A stretch of DNA of 17,772 nt from Miltoncostaeales bacterium (GTDB taxonomy: Bacteria; Actinomycetota; Thermoleophilia; Miltoncostaeales; Miltoncostaeaceae). Shown piece by piece: positions 7,076 to 13,493 of this stretch. The translations under genes were made by a program, and so were the position numbers. How positions within the stretch are numbered: position 1 is the stretch's first letter; each line of letters opens with the position of its first letter. A model generated the notes under the pieces. The model saw nothing but the letters and a program-made list of their open reading frames with translations. It was not told the origin of the DNA and made no database searches. The stretch covers positions 1 to 17,772 of the forward strand of contig JAUROO010000083.1 of the NCBI GenBank assembly GCA_030829765.1, in the 5' to 3' direction.

Positions 7076-7743
7076 GCCGCACCACCACCGGAGCGGTCGC
7101 CCACCAGCGGCAGCGGGCGCGTACCGAGGCGCCAGCGGACCGCAACGATGCGCAGGGTCACGACCAGCGCCACGCAACTGATCGATGCGATCGCCGGGCT
7201 GCGGGGCTCGACTGCCACGTAGAGGCCCGCTCCCGCGAGGGCGATGAGCGCGTAGAACACGCTGGGCACCAGCACTTCGGGGGTCACGCCACGCAGCAGC
7301 GCCACCAGCACCCCGCCGGTCACGCCCGCGATCACCCCGACGAACAGGGCGCCCACCACCGACACACCGGCCTGCAGGGCGTAGCCGATGCCGACGGCCG
7401 TGTAGAGCCCCAGCGAAAGGGCGTCGAGCACGACGAACCACAGACTCGTGAGCGGCGGAATGAACCGTCTCCCGAGCAGCACAAGGACGGTGACGCCGGC
7501 GACCGTGGCCAGGTACCACGGCGTGCGCACGGCAACCACGGGCAGATTCCCGATCAGCACGTCACGGGCGATTCCACCCGCCAGACCCAGCACGACGGCC
7601 AGCACGAACACCCCCACCAGGTCGTACCGGGGCGTGCGGGACTCCCGCCCGATGACCGCGCCCTCCATCGCGGAGACCCCAACCGTGAGCAGCGCCAGCC
7701 ACAGCGGCGTCTCGAAGACCAGATCAGGAACGCCCACGGGCAC
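7072..7743 (-). CDS. TRIC/UPF0126-family membrane channel protein
   Basis: A 223-aa polytopic membrane protein with about seven hydrophobic segments. It belongs to the bacterial TRIC (trimeric intracellular cation channel; UPF0126/YadS/YicG) family. The internal duplication typical of the family is visible: GLAGGIARDVLIGNLP (about 53-68) and the related GVTGGVLVALLRGVTP (about 140-155), each glycine-rich and ending in proline. Physiological substrate is uncertain: bacterial members have been described as cation channels and, in some cases, linked to glycine transport. The start is GTG at 7743 or the in-frame GTG at 7737. It lies 15 bp after the CBS-domain gene and probably depends on that gene's promoter. 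Confidence 0.9.
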   Translation of the reverse strand: MPVGVPDLVFETPLWLALLTVGVSAMEGAVIGRESRTPRYDLVGVFVLAVVLGLAGGIARDVLIGNLPVVAVRTPWYLATVAGVTVLVLLGRRFIPPLTSLWFVVLDALSLGLYTAVGIGYALQAGVSVVGALFVGVIAGVTGGVLVALLRGVTPEVLVPSVFYALIALAGAGLYVAVEPRSPAIASISCVALVVTLRIVAVRWRLGTRPLPLVGDRSGGGAA

Positions 7744-7758
7744 GGGGGAGCGGCGGGC

Positions 7759-8160
7759 CTACGCGTCGCCGGAGCCGGCGCCGTCCGCCAGGCCACCGAC
7801 GCGGATGACATCTCGCATCGAAAGGATGCCCACGAGTTCCGGCCCCTCGAACACGAGGACGTGGCGGATGCCATGGCGCACCATCTGATCAGCCGCCGCC
7901 TGCAGGGGCCACTCGGGTGCGGCGGTGATGAGCGACCCCGTCATGTGGTCGCCCACGACCTCGCTGTCCACGTCCATCCCCGACGCGAGGGCCTTCAGCA
8001 GGTCGCGCTCGGTGATCACGCACGGCCCGGGCAGGTCGTGGTCCATCACCACTGCGGCACCGGTGCGGTGCTGCACCATCTTCTCCGACGCCTGGCGCAA
8101 CGTGTGCGTTGGGCCGACCATCGCGTTCAGCGCGCTCATGGCGTCTCTGACCTGTTTCAT
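7759..8160 (-). CDS. Tandem CBS-domain protein
   Basis: A 133-aa cytoplasmic protein made of two CBS motifs: residues about 1-60 (ending ITERDLLKALASG) and about 68-128 (ending LVGILSMRDVIRVG). Such Bateman modules bind adenine nucleotides or related ligands and regulate a partner. No effector domain is fused. The following gene encodes a TRIC-type channel only 15 bp away, so ligand-dependent control of that channel is a plausible inference. The ATG at 8160 has no ribosome binding site, but it sits 6 nt after a predicted -10 box, consistent with a leaderless transcript. Confidence 0.9.
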   Translation of the reverse strand: MKQVRDAMSALNAMVGPTHTLRQASEKMVQHRTGAAVVMDHDLPGPCVITERDLLKALASGMDVDSEVVGDHMTGSLITAAPEWPLQAAADQMVRHGIRHVLVFEGPELVGILSMRDVIRVGGLADGAGSGDA

Positions 8161-8195
8161 GTGCGGATTGTGTCAATCGCCCGGAGCCAGGTCAA
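8161..8195 (-). promoter_or_regulatory. Predicted leaderless promoter of the CBS–TRIC operon
   Basis: On the minus strand, TTGACC (8195-8190) is followed by a 17-nt spacer and CACAAT (8172-8167). Six bases (8166-8161) then separate the -10 from the ATG at 8160, so the transcript should begin at or next to the start codon. No Shine-Dalgarno is present upstream of the ATG, which agrees with leaderless translation, a common mode in actinobacteria. Confidence 0.6.
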
Positions 8196-8217
8196 CCCGC
8201 ACGCGCGCGCGGGTCGC

Positions 8218-8223
8218 TACACT
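8218..8223 (+). promoter_or_regulatory. Candidate -10 box for the omega-like gene
   Basis: TACACT matches the TANNNT -10 pattern and lies 35 nt before the ATG at 8259, leaving a short leader that contains GGAGG. No clear -35 is seen at 16-18 bp, so confidence is modest. It is divergent from the CBS promoter, and the two share the 98-bp gap 8161-8258. Confidence 0.35.
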
Positions 8224-8258
8224 TCTCGGCTGATCTTTGGAAAGACCTTGGAGGGTTG

Positions 8259-8774
8259 ATGCTCTACGGACGCCGGCTGGATGACGCACTCGAGCACGTG
8301 GATGGCAGCCGCTACGCGCTGGTCCACGCCGTGTCGAAGCGCGCGCGCCAGATCACCCTCTGGCTGACGGCCGACCCCGCCGAGTTGCGCTCGGAGGACG
8401 CCCCGCCCCCCGCGCCCGGCGAGTTGTCGTCGCGCGACCCGGTCGCGCTGTCCGAGGCCGAGATCCTCGCCGGTGAGGTGGACGTGCACTGGAACCCTGA
8501 TGGCAGCCCCGAGGAGCGCGAACTGCCGAACGCAACGGCGTTCGAGGCAGACCCCCTTCTGCTGGAGCTGGAGGACGAAGAGGCCATGGAGGCCGAGGAC
8601 GCCGCCGCGGCCGGTGTGGCGACCACGCTGGTCGAGGCGCTCGAGGCCGTGGCCTCGGGGGAGGCCGAGACGGTGGAGGGCGCCACCGACGCGAGCATCG
8701 TGGACGGCGAGTCCGCCGACGACATCGACGATGACGACGCCGACGCAGGCGCGGAGCCCGACGACGCCGAGTAG
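8259..8774 (+). CDS. rpoZ: RNA polymerase omega-like protein with acidic C-terminal tail
   Basis: A 171-aa protein. Residues about 3-35 read like the omega subunit core: DDALEHV, then SRYALVHAVSKRARQI, matching the conserved Y-L-V-x-A-x-KRARQI pattern. A second omega-like segment, SSRDPVALSEAEILAGEV (about 56-73), corresponds to the usual P-L-x-x-A-x-x-E-I-x-x-G element. Omega helps assemble RNA polymerase by binding beta-prime. Canonical omegas are about 70-110 aa; here some 85 extra residues follow, very rich in D, E and A, ending in a nearly continuous acidic stretch. The ATG at 8259 is preferred over TTG 8256 because GGAGG lies 4 nt upstream. It is not next to gmk, its usual actinobacterial neighbour. 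It could be the main omega or a paralogue; the rpoZ symbol is provisional. Confidence 0.7.
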   Translation: MLYGRRLDDALEHVDGSRYALVHAVSKRARQITLWLTADPAELRSEDAPPPAPGELSSRDPVALSEAEILAGEVDVHWNPDGSPEERELPNATAFEADPLLLELEDEEAMEAEDAAAAGVATTLVEALEAVASGEAETVEGATDASIVDGESADDIDDDDADAGAEPDDAE

Positions 8775-8798
8775 CGCGGGGGCAGCCGCGCCGGTCCC

Positions 8799-9800
8799 GT
8801 GACGCCGCTGGGCGTACAGGACCTGGCGCGGGACCCCGGCGAGGTGGTGCGCGGGCTTTCGGCGTGGCGGCGCGGTGACCACGACGAGGCCGTGCGCGAG
8901 GCGCTCGGGCTCTCCAAGAAGCACCTGCACGACCGCGCACACGTCGCGTGGGCGTGGGCAGGCGAGACCCCCGACCGGTGTGCCGCCTGGATCCTGCCGG
9001 TCTCGGCCCAGCAGGCCCGCGACATGGCGCCCCGGCGGGCGGCCGAGGTGCTGATGCGGTGCCTGGGCGCGGCGGTGGCGGCCGGCGCGGTGGCCGGGGC
9101 CATCACGGTGCTCGACTGGAATGGGCTGGCGCTGCTCACGCTGCCCGGGCTGGATGAGGAGATCGCGGGCCTGGCATTCGCCGAGGCGTTCACGCCCCCG
9201 GCGCGCGGCGTGCTGGCCCGGTTGCCGCCCGACGTGCGGCCCGATGGCCCCGAGGTGCTGCTGTGCGGCCCCCCGGCGCACCTCGATCCCGACCAGCCCC
9301 TGAGCGCACCCGCCGCAGCCACGTGGTCGCACCCCGTGCGCGTGGCGCTCGTGCTCGCCGCCCACGGACAGGCCATGGACGCCGCGGACTACCCGCCCGA
9401 GATCATCGGCCAACTGCGGCGCTGGGGCCTGGATGGCGCGCCGCCCCCGCCTGATGCGCCGAGCCTGGAGGTGGAGGACGATCCGTGCCCCCGCCGGCGC
9501 CACGCCCGCACGGTGCTGCGCCGCCTCCTGCGGATGGGCAAGGTGGGCGCGCAGTACCACACGGAATTCGACCACCTGTACCGCGGCGCCGCACCCGAGG
9601 ACCGTCGCGACGCCCTCGCCGTGGGCGAGGCGCTGGTGCGGGCAGGCCTCCTGGGCGAGAAGCCATCGGTCGGCCAGCGGCACGTGTACCTGCGGCGTGA
9701 CGCCCTGCCCGCCATCCACTCCCTCATCGATCGCGGCGAGACATCCGACACCGGGCTCGCTGCGGAGTGGACGGCCCCGGCACCTACTGCCGCACGGTGA
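8799..9800 (+). CDS. Uncharacterised 333-aa protein with winged-helix-like C-terminus
   Basis: I do not recognise the family. It starts with GTG 24 bp after the omega-like gene, so the two are probably co-transcribed; the ribosome binding site is weak (a G-run about 17 nt upstream). The N-terminal part (1-60) looks helical. An Ala/Gly-rich hydrophobic stretch at about 83-118 may be buried or membrane-associated. Residues about 190-220 include a helical segment (PEIIGQLRRWGL). The C-terminal 85 residues (HARTVLRRLLRMGKVG to HVYLRRDALPAIHSLID) look like a winged helix, suggesting DNA, RNA or protein binding. No catalytic motif is visible. The last 17 bp overlap the 3' end of the convergent 67-aa gene. 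Confidence 0.75.
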   Translation: MTPLGVQDLARDPGEVVRGLSAWRRGDHDEAVREALGLSKKHLHDRAHVAWAWAGETPDRCAAWILPVSAQQARDMAPRRAAEVLMRCLGAAVAAGAVAGAITVLDWNGLALLTLPGLDEEIAGLAFAEAFTPPARGVLARLPPDVRPDGPEVLLCGPPAHLDPDQPLSAPAAATWSHPVRVALVLAAHGQAMDAADYPPEIIGQLRRWGLDGAPPPPDAPSLEVEDDPCPRRRHARTVLRRLLRMGKVGAQYHTEFDHLYRGAAPEDRRDALAVGEALVRAGLLGEKPSVGQRHVYLRRDALPAIHSLIDRGETSDTGLAAEWTAPAPTAAR

Positions 9801-9987
9801 CGGTGACCACGGGGACCGGGGTGGTCACCTGGATCTCCGCGGGCGGATCCGGCCCACCGCGGGCCACGTAGCCGAGCACGCCGCCGACAACCAGCGCCAC
9901 CACGGCGGCGATGATCGCGACCCGTCGGCTGACCGACCCCGGGGTGCGGCCACCGGGCGTCTCGCCACGGGCACGGGCGGTGCTCAC
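9784..9987 (-). CDS. Small single-pass membrane protein
   Basis: A 67-aa protein with a basic, Ser/Thr/Gly-rich N-terminus (about 1-22), one transmembrane helix (about 23-42, VAIIAAVVALVVGGVLGYVA) and a short Pro/Val/Thr-rich tail (TTPVPVVTVTVRQ) expected outside the cell. The GTG start overlaps the TGA of the upstream gene (GTGA), so it is translationally coupled as the last gene of the long minus-strand run. No family is recognised. It is convergent with the 333-aa gene, with a 17-bp overlap and therefore no independent terminator. Confidence 0.7.
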   Translation of the reverse strand: MSTARARGETPGGRTPGSVSRRVAIIAAVVALVVGGVLGYVARGGPDPPAEIQVTTPVPVVTVTVRQ

Positions 9988-10301
9988 CGCGCCACCGCGT
10001 CACGGGCATTGCGGGCCCACCGGGCGAAGACCGCATCGAGCGTGCATGCGGGGTCCCAGGCGGCGGGCACGGAGGGGGCCGTGCGCTCGGCGACCTCCAG
10101 GAACCAGCGCGACGACTCCCCGTACGCCTGCACGAGGTCCGCGAGCGCATAGGTGGCGCCCACGCGGCGGCGGAGCTCATCGTCCACTGCCCCCGCCACG
10201 CGCAGGCGGGCGTCGCGGGCGGGGCCGGGTTCGTCGAGGCGCCGCTCACCGTCATCCCACTCAATCAGGGCGCTAGCGATGCCGGGCGGCACTCCCCTCA
10301 C
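9984..10301 (-). CDS. Uncharacterised 105-aa protein downstream of DUF501
   Basis: A small soluble, probably helical protein with no motif I recognise. It contains AGAVDDELRRRVGATYALAD and a tryptophan-rich C-terminal half. The start is decided by context: GTG at 10301 overlaps the TGA of the DUF501 gene (GTGA), and GGAGGAG lies just upstream with 7 nt between GGAGG and the GTG. An in-frame GTG at 10322 is less likely. The stop overlaps the next gene's start by 4 bp. In many actinobacteria the DUF501 gene is followed by a Ppx/GppA phosphatase gene; here this unrelated small gene takes that place. Confidence 0.75.
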   Translation of the reverse strand: MRGVPPGIASALIEWDDGERRLDEPGPARDARLRVAGAVDDELRRRVGATYALADLVQAYGESSRWFLEVAERTAPSVPAAWDPACTLDAVFARWARNARDAVAR

Positions 10302-10786
10302 GTGGTCTCCTCCGCGCAGCACGGCTCAGGCCACGCCGCCCCGCTGCGCTCCATGATCCAATCCCCGACCGGGCTCCCGCCCTGCGCCAACGCGAACGCC
10401 AGGTGGGCGTGAAGGCACTTGACGTGGTCGGGGTCACCCGCCCCGGCAACGCGGTGGCCCTCGTGGAGCGCCTGATGGCGCGCGTGGGCATCGGCGAGGG
10501 GTCCGGCCATGTCCGGGTCCTGCTCGAGCATGCGCACCCCGCCACGCGCCTCCAGCCGGCTGACGGCGGTGACGAGCGCCCGGCATGCCAGCCACTCGCG
10601 CGTGGGAAACGGATACCCGCGCGCATCGCGGGGGTCGTTTTCGATCACCGCGGGCGCACCGAACGGGCACCGGACCGCCACGCGGAAGCCCGCGTGGGGA
10701 TCGCGGCCGATCAGGCGGCGGATGGCCTGTGCATCGGCGTCAGCCGATGAGGCCACTGACGAAGCCCCACACCCCGGTCGGCTCAT
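10298..10786 (-). CDS. DUF501 family protein
   Basis: Up to 162 aa, belonging to the DUF501 family common in actinobacteria. Family features visible are RVAVRCPFGAPAVIEN (about 35-50), the following YPFPTREWLAC, and DPDHVKCLHAHLAFALAQGG in the C-terminal half. The conserved Cys and His residues suggest a metal site or catalytic role, but the function is not established. It keeps the standard place after ftsB. ATG 10786 gives a 47-bp overlap with ftsB; an in-frame GTG at 10756 gives a 17-bp overlap and fits the homology slightly better, so the first ten residues are uncertain. Confidence 0.88.
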   Translation of the reverse strand: MSRPGCGASSVASSADADAQAIRRLIGRDPHAGFRVAVRCPFGAPAVIENDPRDARGYPFPTREWLACRALVTAVSRLEARGGVRMLEQDPDMAGPLADAHARHQALHEGHRVAGAGDPDHVKCLHAHLAFALAQGGSPVGDWIMERSGAAWPEPCCAEETT

Positions 10787-11030
10787 CGGGCGAGGCCTTC
10801 GGCAGGGGATCGGGCTTCCGGATGCCGCGGACCGCGTACGGCGTCTCGCCCGGCCGCACCATGCCGAGCTCGCGGGCTCGGGCCTCCAGCACGTCGTCGC
10901 GGCCGAGGGCCTTGATCTGCCGCGCCAGCCCGTCGCGCACCGTACGGGCGTCGATCAGCTCCAGTTGCTCTGCACGCAACTGGTCCTTCTGGCGCAGGTA
11001 GTCCCGCACCGGCCCCACGTAGGCGAACAC
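10740..11030 (-). CDS. ftsB: FtsB/DivIC-type septum formation protein (start unresolved)
   Basis: Part of the FtsB/DivIC family, which joins FtsL and FtsQ in the bitopic subcomplex that activates septal peptidoglycan synthesis. The visible part has a coiled coil (QKDQLRAEQLELIDARTVRD and on) and the family signature RDDVLEARARELGMVRPGE, then a Pro-rich tail. The first canonical start in this frame is GTG 11030, but it falls at the end of the membrane helix: residues encoded just upstream (LLKRLLIIGLIGGL) complete an obvious transmembrane segment. A functional FtsB needs that segment, so GTG 11030 is unlikely to be the true start. The frame stays open upstream to the enolase stop without ATG, GTG or TTG. 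See the adjoining feature for the likely +1 frame disruption. Confidence 0.85.
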   Translation of the reverse strand: MFAYVGPVRDYLRQKDQLRAEQLELIDARTVRDGLARQIKALGRDDVLEARARELGMVRPGETPYAVRGIRKPDPLPKASPDEPTGVWGFVSGLIG

Positions 11031-11154
11031 CAGGCCGCCGATGAGTCCGATGATGAGCAGTCGCTTGAGCAGCGTGCCGTTCCCGCGCGATGCAGGGCCC
11101 CCGATGGGCCCCTTCCCCTCCGGGGTACGCGCTGCGCGTGCGACTTCCTGCCAT
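11031..11154 (-). other. ftsB: 5' part of ftsB: open frame with transmembrane helix but no canonical start
   Basis: In the ftsB frame this stretch encodes a basic, Gly/Pro-rich N-terminus and the membrane helix expected of FtsB, yet contains no ATG, GTG or TTG. An ATG at 11154 overlaps the enolase stop (TGATG), the usual coupled start, but it is in another frame and encodes MAGSRTRSAYPGG. One extra base, or a +1 slip, between about 11153 and 11073 would join this ATG to the ftsB frame. G/C runs at 11098-11102, 11109-11112, 11115-11118 and 11122-11125 are natural sites for an indel. Alternatives are initiation at a non-standard codon such as ATC 11105 or CTG 11072. Confidence 0.6.
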
Positions 11155-12434
11155 CAGTGATGCGAGAAGGCCGACGTGCCGGGGTATGACGCCGCCGGCC
11201 CCAGCTGCTCCTCGATACGCAGCAGCTGGTTGTACTTGGCGGTGCGCTCGCTGCGCGACGGAGCGCCGGTCTTGATCTGGCCCGCGCCGGTGGCCACTGC
11301 GAGGTCGGCGATGAAGGTGTCCTCGGTCTCGCCCGACCGGTGGGAGATGATGGACCGGTAGCCGTGGCGGGCCGCCAGCTCGATCGCCGCAAGGGTCTCC
11401 GACAGCGTTCCGATCTGGTTGACCTTGATCAGGATGGCGTTGGCGACGCCGCGATCGATGCCCATCTGCAGACGGGCGGTGTTGGTGACGAACAGGTCGT
11501 CCCCCACCAGTTGCACGTCCTGGCCCACGGCGTCGGTGAGCAGCTTCCAGCCGTCCCAGTCATCCTCGGCCATGCCATCCTCGATCGAGACGATGGGGAA
11601 TGCCCCGCACAGTTCGGCCCAGTGCGCGGCCATCTCGTCCGACGACAGCACCCGGCCCTCACCGTCGAGGTGGTATGCGCCGTCGCGGTACAGCTCGGTG
11701 GTGGCCGGGTCGAGGGCGATGGCGATGTCCTCGCCGGGGCGGTAGCCGGCGGCGGCGATGGCCTCCATCACCACGTCGAGCGCGGCGCGGTTGCTGGGGA
11801 GATCGGGCGCGAACCCGCCCTCGTCGCCCACGCCCGTGAACAGTCCGCGGTCGCGCAGGACACCCTTCAGCGCTTGGTACACCTCGGACCCCATGCGCAG
11901 GGCCTGGGCGAAGGTGCGGGCGCCCACCGGCGCGATCATGAACTCCTGGAAGTCCACGGAGTTGTCGGCATGCGCGCCGCCGTTGAGGATGTTCATGAGC
12001 GGCACCGGCATCCGGTGCGCACGGGCGCCGCCGATGTAGCGGTACAGGGGCAGGCCGGCGTCATTCGCCGCGGCCTGGGCGACGGCCAGCGAGCACCCGA
12101 GGATGGCGTTGGCCCCGAGGCGGCCCTTATTGGGCGTGCCGTCCAACTGGGTCATGGTGCGGTCGACCGTGGCCTGGTCATCGCCGTCGAGCCCGACGAG
12201 CGCCCCGAAGAGCTCATCCTCCACGTTGGCGACCGCCTTCAGCACTCCCTTGCCCCCATAGGCCGAGGCCTCGCCATCCCGGAGTTCCACGGCCTCGTGC
12301 ATGCCGGTGCTCGCGCCCGACGGCACGGCCGCGCGCCCGGTGGCACCGCTGCTCAGGTCCACCTCCACCTCGACGGTGGGCTGCCCGCGGGAGTCGAGGA
12401 TCTGGCGGGCGTGGACGCGCGTGATCTGGGCCAT
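11154..12434 (-). CDS. eno: Enolase
   Basis: A 426-aa phosphopyruvate hydratase that interconverts 2-phosphoglycerate and phosphoenolpyruvate in glycolysis. All key residues are visible: the flexible loop VPSGASTGMHE (about 37-47), H155 in NGGAHADNSVDFQEF, E205 in GDEGGFAP, magnesium ligands D242 (LDPATTE), E285 (SIEDGMAEDDW) and D312 (GDDLFVTN), the catalytic base K337 in ILIKVNQIGTLSET, the SHRSGETED loop (H365) and K388. The start at MAQITRVHARQILDSRG is chosen by homology and has AAAGG shortly upstream; an in-frame extension of 23 codons is not conserved-looking. It lies 38 bp after mazG, and its TGA forms TGATG with a downstream ATG. Confidence 0.98.
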   Translation of the reverse strand: MAQITRVHARQILDSRGQPTVEVEVDLSSGATGRAAVPSGASTGMHEAVELRDGEASAYGGKGVLKAVANVEDELFGALVGLDGDDQATVDRTMTQLDGTPNKGRLGANAILGCSLAVAQAAANDAGLPLYRYIGGARAHRMPVPLMNILNGGAHADNSVDFQEFMIAPVGARTFAQALRMGSEVYQALKGVLRDRGLFTGVGDEGGFAPDLPSNRAALDVVMEAIAAAGYRPGEDIAIALDPATTELYRDGAYHLDGEGRVLSSDEMAAHWAELCGAFPIVSIEDGMAEDDWDGWKLLTDAVGQDVQLVGDDLFVTNTARLQMGIDRGVANAILIKVNQIGTLSETLAAIELAARHGYRSIISHRSGETEDTFIADLAVATGAGQIKTGAPSRSERTAKYNQLLRIEEQLGPAASYPGTSAFSHH

Positions 12435-12472
12435 GGGACCTTTCCGGGTCAAGGTTGGGTGACGTCCCGATA

Positions 12473-13486
12473 CTACGGACGCGCGCGAGACCTCGCGTAC
12501 CACTCGAGCTGCGCCCCGGGCGGCAGCGACTCGAAGTCCTCCCCGGCCTCGGCGGCCATCCGGGCGGCGCCCTCGACGCGCTCGCGGAAGCGAGCGGCTG
12601 CTGCCCGCACGGCGATCTCGGGGTCCACCCCCGCGGCGCGCGCGACGGCGACGGCGGCGAAGATGACGTCGCCCACCTCGTGCTGCCCCGGGTCGGCGCG
12701 CACCTCGCCGACCTCCTCATCGAGCTTGTCGAGTGCAGCCGCCACATCCGGGAATGCGAAGCCGGCACTGGCCGCGCGCTTCTGGGCCTTCGCGGCATAG
12801 GCCAGCGCCGGGAGCCCGGGCGGGAGCTCGTGGAAGATCCCCTGGTCGGGGCGCTCGGCGCGCTTGCGCTGCTCCCAGATGTCGACGACCGCGCCCGCAT
12901 CAGCGGCCGCCCGGTCCCCGTATACGTGGGGATGACGGCTGATCAGCTTGTCGGCCTGCCCGCGGGCCACGGTGGCGAGATCGGCGTGGCCGTCCTCCTC
13001 GAGAAGGGCCGCGAGGAACACCGACTGGAAGAGCAGGTCGCCGATCTCATCGGCCTGGTGTGCCGGATCGCCCGATGCCACGGCCTCCGCCACCTCGAAG
13101 GCCTCCTCGACCGTGTGGGGGACGATGGTGACGGCCGTCTGCACGCGATCCCACGGGCACTCGGCCCGGAGGCGCGTGGCCACCACGGCGAGCTCCGCCA
13201 CGCGGGCGCCGATGGCCCGGGCACGAAGGGCATCGCGCGACGGAAGCGTGATGGCCCCCGGCAGGTCACGGGCGATGGCATGGGCCTCGGCATCGGGGGC
13301 GAGGATCACCACGCCGGCCGGCACCGGGTGGCCAAGGGGGGCGGGCGCGACTCCGATTGCCTCCCGCAGGGCATCGTCGAGGGGTGGGGCGACGATGGCC
13401 CCGGGTGGCGCCGCGTCGATGGCGGCGAGGGCCGCGGCGGGGACGGCGTCGGGGTCGCCGGGGCCCAGGGCGACGATGCGGATCAG
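12473..13486 (-). CDS. mazG: MazG nucleoside triphosphate pyrophosphohydrolase (probable CTG start)
   Basis: About 337 aa; hydrolyses non-canonical or excess NTPs to NMP and pyrophosphate. Two MazG domains are present. The first (about 97-195) has CPWDRVQT, EEAFE (E127, E128, E131), EIGD (E147, D150) and KLISRHPHVYGD. The second (about 225-310) has EEVGE (E257, E258, E261) and EVGD (E270, D273), so both metal sites look intact. Residues 1-95 begin IRIVALGPGDPD, like the N-terminal strand of tetrapyrrole methylases seen fused to MazG in some bacteria, but are too short for an active methylase. No ATG, GTG or TTG precedes this start; CTG 13486, 7 nt after the ppiC stop and with AGGG upstream, is the best fit. 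The open frame running back to 13897 lies antiparallel in reading logic to ppiC and does not look like protein. Confidence 0.88.
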   Translation of the reverse strand: MIRIVALGPGDPDAVPAAALAAIDAAPPGAIVAPPLDDALREAIGVAPAPLGHPVPAGVVILAPDAEAHAIARDLPGAITLPSRDALRARAIGARVAELAVVATRLRAECPWDRVQTAVTIVPHTVEEAFEVAEAVASGDPAHQADEIGDLLFQSVFLAALLEEDGHADLATVARGQADKLISRHPHVYGDRAAADAGAVVDIWEQRKRAERPDQGIFHELPPGLPALAYAAKAQKRAASAGFAFPDVAAALDKLDEEVGEVRADPGQHEVGDVIFAAVAVARAAGVDPEIAVRAAAARFRERVEGAARMAAEAGEDFESLPPGAQLEWYARSRARP

Positions 13487-13493
13487 GGCAGCC

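Noticed and set aside
8217..9719. 500-codon minus-strand open frame across the omega-like and 333-aa genes
   Set aside because: It spans two plus-strand genes and the divergent promoter region, and its sequence is low-complexity Arg/Gly/His with no motif. The plus-strand reading has a ribosome binding site and omega similarity.
10783..11154. Separate 123-aa gene starting at the TGATG overlap with eno
   Set aside because: Only its first dozen or so codons are plausible; the rest overlaps ftsB out of frame and is His/Arg-rich. It is better read as the displaced 5' end of ftsB.
12452..12475. Internal eno promoter using TAGTAT at 12475-12470
   Set aside because: No -35 box at suitable spacing, and TTGACC near 12450 lies too close to the start codon to serve as one; the operon context makes a separate promoter unproven.
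11340..12800. 486-codon plus-strand open frame opposite eno and mazG
   Set aside because: Enolase is certain on the minus strand; the antisense frame crosses the eno/mazG junction and has no domain.
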